From contig JAKVBK010000009.1 of assembly GCA_022447275.1 (NCBI GenBank), positions 16,150 to 80,149 on the forward strand: a DNA stretch of 64,000 bases, written 5' to 3'. The notes below the pieces were generated by a model that saw only the letters and a program-made list of their open reading frames with translations, was not told the origin of the DNA and made no database searches. Source of the stretch: Oceanicola sp. (GTDB lineage Bacteria > Pseudomonadota > Alphaproteobacteria > Rhodobacterales > Rhodobacteraceae). The number at the start of each line of letters is the position of its first letter. Position 1 is the stretch's first letter. The translations under genes and the position numbers were made by a program. Shown here one piece after another: positions 12,001-18,000 of the stretch.

Positions 12001-15000
12001 GCGAGCGCAACATGAATATGCTGCGTAAATCTCACATAAAATTTAGAGAATCCAGTCAGTTCTGGCGATCAGAGATGCATGTGATCGACGTTGACCCGGC
12101 ACTCAAGGGCGTGCGGGGCGAACGCGCGCTTTGGGAACTGGAACTGGATGATGACGGCAACCAGATCTACGAGCCCGACGGCGCAAAAAGCAAGAAGCGT
12201 ACAACACAAACGGTTGAACTCTACGGTGCCAAGCTTGGGCCTGCGCAAGATCGGGCCGGCGATCGTTTTAACGGCGCGATGCCGATGTTTGCCTCGAATG
12301 GGCGCTGGATCGTGAAAAATGATGCGCGTGATTTATCCCGGACAAATCGGGATGGGGTCATGACGGTGACCCGGCGCGGCGCCTTTGGCAACGGCGTGGC
12401 TATTTTGTTCACAACCTCTGACGATCCTGACACGTTCAGCCTGAACATGGAGACTATGAAAGCCACGGTAGCGCAGTGGCGCGGCTTCCCGGATGACATG
12501 GCGGATGCACTTGGCATGACGCGCAATGCCTATAATGCTTGGGGCTATAATCTTGGCGAAACCGACTGGATACCTGGCAAAGGCGGACGGCAATACCCTT
12601 TCTTGCAGCGCCAGATTGGCACGTCTTTCCAGCGTTACGACCTTGATATTCAGACGGCGGGCGAGATCCTCATGAGCCCCGACGGGCTCTATGCCTTCGT
12701 GGTCGACACAGGCCATCGAAGCTCTCCGGACAGAAGCACCCTCGCGAAGATCGAAAACCAGACCACGATTGGAACAAAGATCGGTGTGGTGTTGGATCCG
12801 CTGGGAAGCGAACCGCGTTTCTTAGGCTCGGTCGGCGTGTTCCCAAACCAGGAAATCAAGGACATTGCTCTCGATCCATCCGGTCAGAGGCTTGTTGCAA
12901 CCCTTTGGCATTCGGACACGGTGCTGGCCTATGACACCTCTGCTCTGATCGCGCGGGCGACAGAGATGATCACCAGTACAGGCAAGGACGTCAATGATCC
13001 CAGCATTGAGCCGTTGGATCTGAATGACACGCAAGGGGTCAACAAGCCGGGCATTGATATTTCACGCCCATCTGCGATCGCATTCTCCACGGCATCCGAA
13101 ATATTCGTTACCCCTGTGACTGAACCGATCGTGAATTGGGGCGAGAACCGCGATGAATTGCGCCTGACCTTTGGCTGGGACCCTGAAAAGGTACCGAATT
13201 CCGATGAAGGGGTACAACTGTATCTATCCACCCGCGCTCCGGGCTTGGGTCTCTTCCCGTCTGATCCGCCACTGCATGATGCCGGCGGCGATAAGGCACT
13301 GAAACCTTTCGCGAACGACTATAACCCGGGCCGTGTTTGGTCGACGCCGCAAGGATTTGCTTTCAAGATTGGACGTGCCTATGAGATTGGCGCGGATCGT
13401 ATCGTACAAGATCTTGGCGAGGCGTCGCAGAACGGGACCGTCGAAGTCACTTTCTCTGAGGATTTCATGGAGATTGTGACAGCGGGAACGACACTCTACT
13501 GGGGTGTGCAGTTCGGCGCGGCTGGCATTCGCGCGGCCTCCTCAGTTGAGGTTGCGGCACGCGCGGCGGGCGCTGATGAAATCGCGCATGTCACTCTTCT
13601 GACCCATGGCTTCCAGCCCTTCATGTCGGTGTTGGATGGGGCGTGGTCCGTTGGCTACGGTCAGCCGGAAACCATGCTGAAACTCGCGCGCGAAATTTCC
13701 GATGCCAGCGGTGGCGCTGCGGTTTTGCTCTATGACAAGCGGACCGGTCAGTGGGTGAATCCTGAGAACGGTCTGACGGGGGCCGCAGGCATAACCTTGG
13801 GCAGAGGCGTTGTTCTCGTGTCGGATTGGGTGACCGAGAGCGACATTACTGATGAAGGATTTTCGGAGGCTGCCGCAGACGCACTTTTTGCCTCGTTAAT
13901 GGCGCTCGACCAGGAAACCGAACATCGGCTGCTTGACGCCCCGCTACACATGATCGGGCACAATCGCGGCGCTTCGGTGAACTCGGAAATCGCACAGCGT
14001 CTGGCCGCGCACCTGCCTGAAATCAATGACGTTCATGTCACCACTTTGGACCCCTTTGACCAAAGCCAAGAGACGCTGGAACTCCCTGTTGAGGATATGT
14101 TGCTGATGATCCGCTGGACCAATCGTCTCGCGGCAGTGGTCAATGTGGCCAAATCCGTGGCAGCCGCGGTCACAACGGGCGGCGCCTCTCTGGCCGTAGA
14201 CGCTGTGCCAACCGCGTCAAGCTTGGCGACTCAGGGTTTGCTCGAAAAGGCCATCACAACGGTCTTTGAAGTGGCTGGAAAGCTTGGCATCAAGATCGGA
14301 GTTGTCAGTTGGGATGATTTCAAAGATCCCGATGTCAAACGCTGGGACAACATCGCATTCCACGACAACTATTTCCAAACTGCCGCGAAGGGAAAGAAGG
14401 ACGGTTCCGATGTAACCAACACAATCACCGATTTCTTCGCAAACTCGCCCGTGACGGCGAGCGAAGCGGAAAAAGCGATGCAGGCCTTCTTACAGTCGCC
14501 CGATCGTTGGACAGTCGCGCGCCGGGCACAATGGGAATGGCTGAAGCTAAAATTCGATGTTGGTCTCGACTTGCCGGGTCCCTTTACGTTCAGTGCAAAT
14601 GGACGCTCTCTCAAGGGTATTGCCGACTATGAAATCGACCTCAGTACAACTGCGACTGGCTTCGACAGGGATGACTTCCAGATCGATGCGGTTGGGTTCC
14701 GCTTTGGTTTGAACAACCCCACAGAACGCGTACTTGCTTGGTATGCTGGCACAATCGACCCCAAGTTGGAGCTCTTCTTAGATGTTCCGATCTGGCGCCG
14801 TGCCGGGGATATCGCACAAGATATCCGCCCGTATTCTATGGCGACGGAAAACAAGTTTGATGAACGGGGATGGTATGGTGCGAGCAGCCTTGCGTTGGTC
14901 CTGAGCGACAATATGCAGAGCTACATCCCCTCTCGATATAAAAGCAATCCGCCAGGTCTGATCCGTGAGGGCGTTGGCCAGGGCTGGTTCTGGTCCGCAG

Positions 15001-18000
15001 GCGGCGGCGGAGATATCTATCAGCCCGTCAAAAGCACTCTGACAGCAACGCCATACACAGAGGATAATTCGGAACAGGGGGCTTGGAAGAGTGAAGGCGC
15101 CGTGCCGGAGATTTTCAATGGTAACTTCGAGCATGGGACGCGCCAAAGTCTTGTGAACATGATTGCGTCAATGATCGATGTGGGGGCCTACATCGAAAAC
15201 TTCACGGCGCAGCCCGAAAACGCGACCGTGGCGAAGAAATCGTCCAAAGAGAGGCTGTTTGGCAAAGATGCCCTCAAATCGCTGTTCTCGGGTCAGGTGA
15301 CGAGTTTTGGCCGTTTCCCGTTCAGCTATGAACTTCCGGGTTGGTCATTCCATGGCGGCGAAGGATTTTCGGCTGGGCTGGATGCGTTCCGCGCCGATAT
15401 CGCGGGTCTCTTTGTGATGAACACAAATCCGACGGGTCTGTTTGTTGATGTCTTTGACGCGCTTTTTGACGTTTATGCGGGCAAGATCACCGATGCGGCT
15501 ACCAAGTATTTGACGGCCAAGGTTCTGAAGAACAACGAAACAATCAACAACAACCAAGGATACGCCAACTACAAAGAGAAGGTCGACGCCATTGAGGGCT
15601 ACACACCGGCCAAGGCGTCTGCCGCAATCAAGCTGCGCGATCAGCAACAAGAGAAATACAAACTGGCCGAGCAGGAGTTCCGAATCTATGAACTGTTGAA
15701 CCCCGTCGACCCAGTTGGTCTGGCAGAGCTGGCCCGCCTTCGACAAGTACGCGATGATGCCAAAAGGCTGCTCGACAGCTACGAAAATCGCGTGAAATTG
15801 AATGGCGAGGTTGAAGGGTTGCATAAGCAAGTCAGTTGGCTTTCCAGCGCGATCCTGAACGATGACACCTGGAACCATATCAAAGCTGTGCGTCCAGCGA
15901 TCTTTGGCATTGGCCCAAACAATGACAAAGAGGGCAAACTGCAGACGCTGGAAAGCTGGCTGAAGGTCGAGACTGACGGTGTCATCGACATTTCTAAAAA
16001 GAAAGACCTCACAGAATTTATCAAAGAAGCACTGAAATTCACATTCTTTGGCAAGAACCCAGCGCAGCAGGACAATGCTATCTTAATGGGTGGCAGCGAG
16101 GCGCTGAAACAATTGCTCGAAGGTGCGTTTTCGATCTTTGGCGGCGGATCCGAAATGGGGGAATTTGTTTCGTCTGTTGTCGATGAACTGACTGAGTTTG
16201 ACACGCTTGTGCACAACCGTTTCTGGCTACCTGAAACCGGGACAAACTACCTGACCTTTGACACTATGGCGCCGATGACCGTTGGGGGCGGTGCTGCGGT
16301 GGAGGTGATGTTCTTAAAAGGAGAGACCACCGAAGGCGCTAAAGTGAGCAGCGACAGCCCTAATGTGCTCTATCGGGCCTTGGTTCCGCTGCCGGAAGGT
16401 TTCTTTGAAAAAACCACGCACAGTATTGAGGTGCCTGAGTCGTTGAAAGGCCAGATGGTCAAGCTGGTGATCCGCAATGTCGGGATGGAAACCGTTGCCA
16501 ATGATGTCGACATAACAGCGCCAGAGGTTGAGGATAGCACAGGTGAAATCGAACAGTTTTTCCTGAATGCCTCGACGAGCCTTAGCCCAGGGGTCTTTGG
16601 GCTCAGCCAAGTCTATCTCATTGACAATATAGCTTTGTCCGCCGTGCCGCCCTCGACAGGGCAGGCGCAAGAAGCAACGCGTGTCGCGCAAAACGTGTCA
16701 GCGACAGTGCCACTGGCCGCAGATCAAGTCGATGCTGTCGCCGACGCTGCGCGCGCTCTGTGGCAAGCCACTGGTGTGCTGACGCCGGAGCAGGACGCGC
16801 GTCTTGCCACGCTTGATTTCGAGGTGCGCGATCTGGGCGGCACGATCCTTGCCCTGTTTGATGGCGAGCAGGTTCTGCTCGATGACGATGCGGCTGGAAA
16901 CGGCTGGAGTGCAGCAGGTGTTGATGGCTGGCAGGTCCACAATGCGGCGTTGCGCAGCGTCGATTTGCTGACGGTGATTGCCCATGAAATGGGCCACGCG
17001 CTTGGTCTGCCGGACCTGCCGGGCAGCGGTACGGAAGAGGATTTGATGGTTGGCGCGCTGGCCACTGGTGTGCGGCGGGTGCCGGACGCTGACGATCTTG
17101 TTCCGAGCGATGTGGCTGCACCTGCTACCCCGCTGACACTCTCGGATGTTCTGGGCACCGCGCCGCGCACAAGGCTGGCTGCAACCACGGGTAGCACCAA
17201 CGCAATTGTGGGTGCTGCGGCGACCACACCGCCAGTGAATACGACGATTGAGAATGGCAATTTCGATGTAGATGACCCTGCTGGGTTGGGCTGGACGCTG
17301 GTCGGAGATGCGCAGGTTGTGGATGGTCGGGCGTTGATCTCAGAGTCAGCATCGGTTTTTTCTGGGATCACGCAGGCCTTCTTGCATGATGGATCGGCAA
17401 CGGCGCTAGAACTGACATTGTCTGAAATATCATTGACGGCAGAGCCGCGCCGCGTGCCGGATGCCATCGAGATCGCCTTGCGTGATGAGGCCACCGGGGC
17501 GCCGCTTGTGGCGGTGTCGGGCCTGTCGGGGACGGATGCATTGATTTCGATACAAGCGGATGGCGCCTTACGCGTGGCCTCTGGTGTCAGTGTTGAGGGC
17601 ACGCGCTTACCAGATGGCCGGTTGGACCTTTCGCAGGCACTACGGGTTCTCATCCCGCTGACGAATGCAGTTGTGGATGCGGGCTATCGGGTATCTGTCG
17701 ATCTGTTGGGGTTTGGCGGTGATGATGCGCAGTTTGCAGTTGATGATGTGCGGCTGCTTACAGGGGCTAACGGCAATCTGCGCCCTGTTTCGGAACCTGA
17801 TACCGCCGGAACGACCGCAGGCACGCCTGTGCGCATTGATGTGCTTGCCAATGATACAGATGCAGAAAGCGATGCGCTGGATATTGTCATCACAATGCCC
17901 CCCGCCCATGGCACTGCGGTGATCCAGAATGGCGCAGTGCTCTACACGCCCGAAGTTGGGTTCGCGGGCGCAGACACCTTCTTTTATGTCGCGCGCGATG

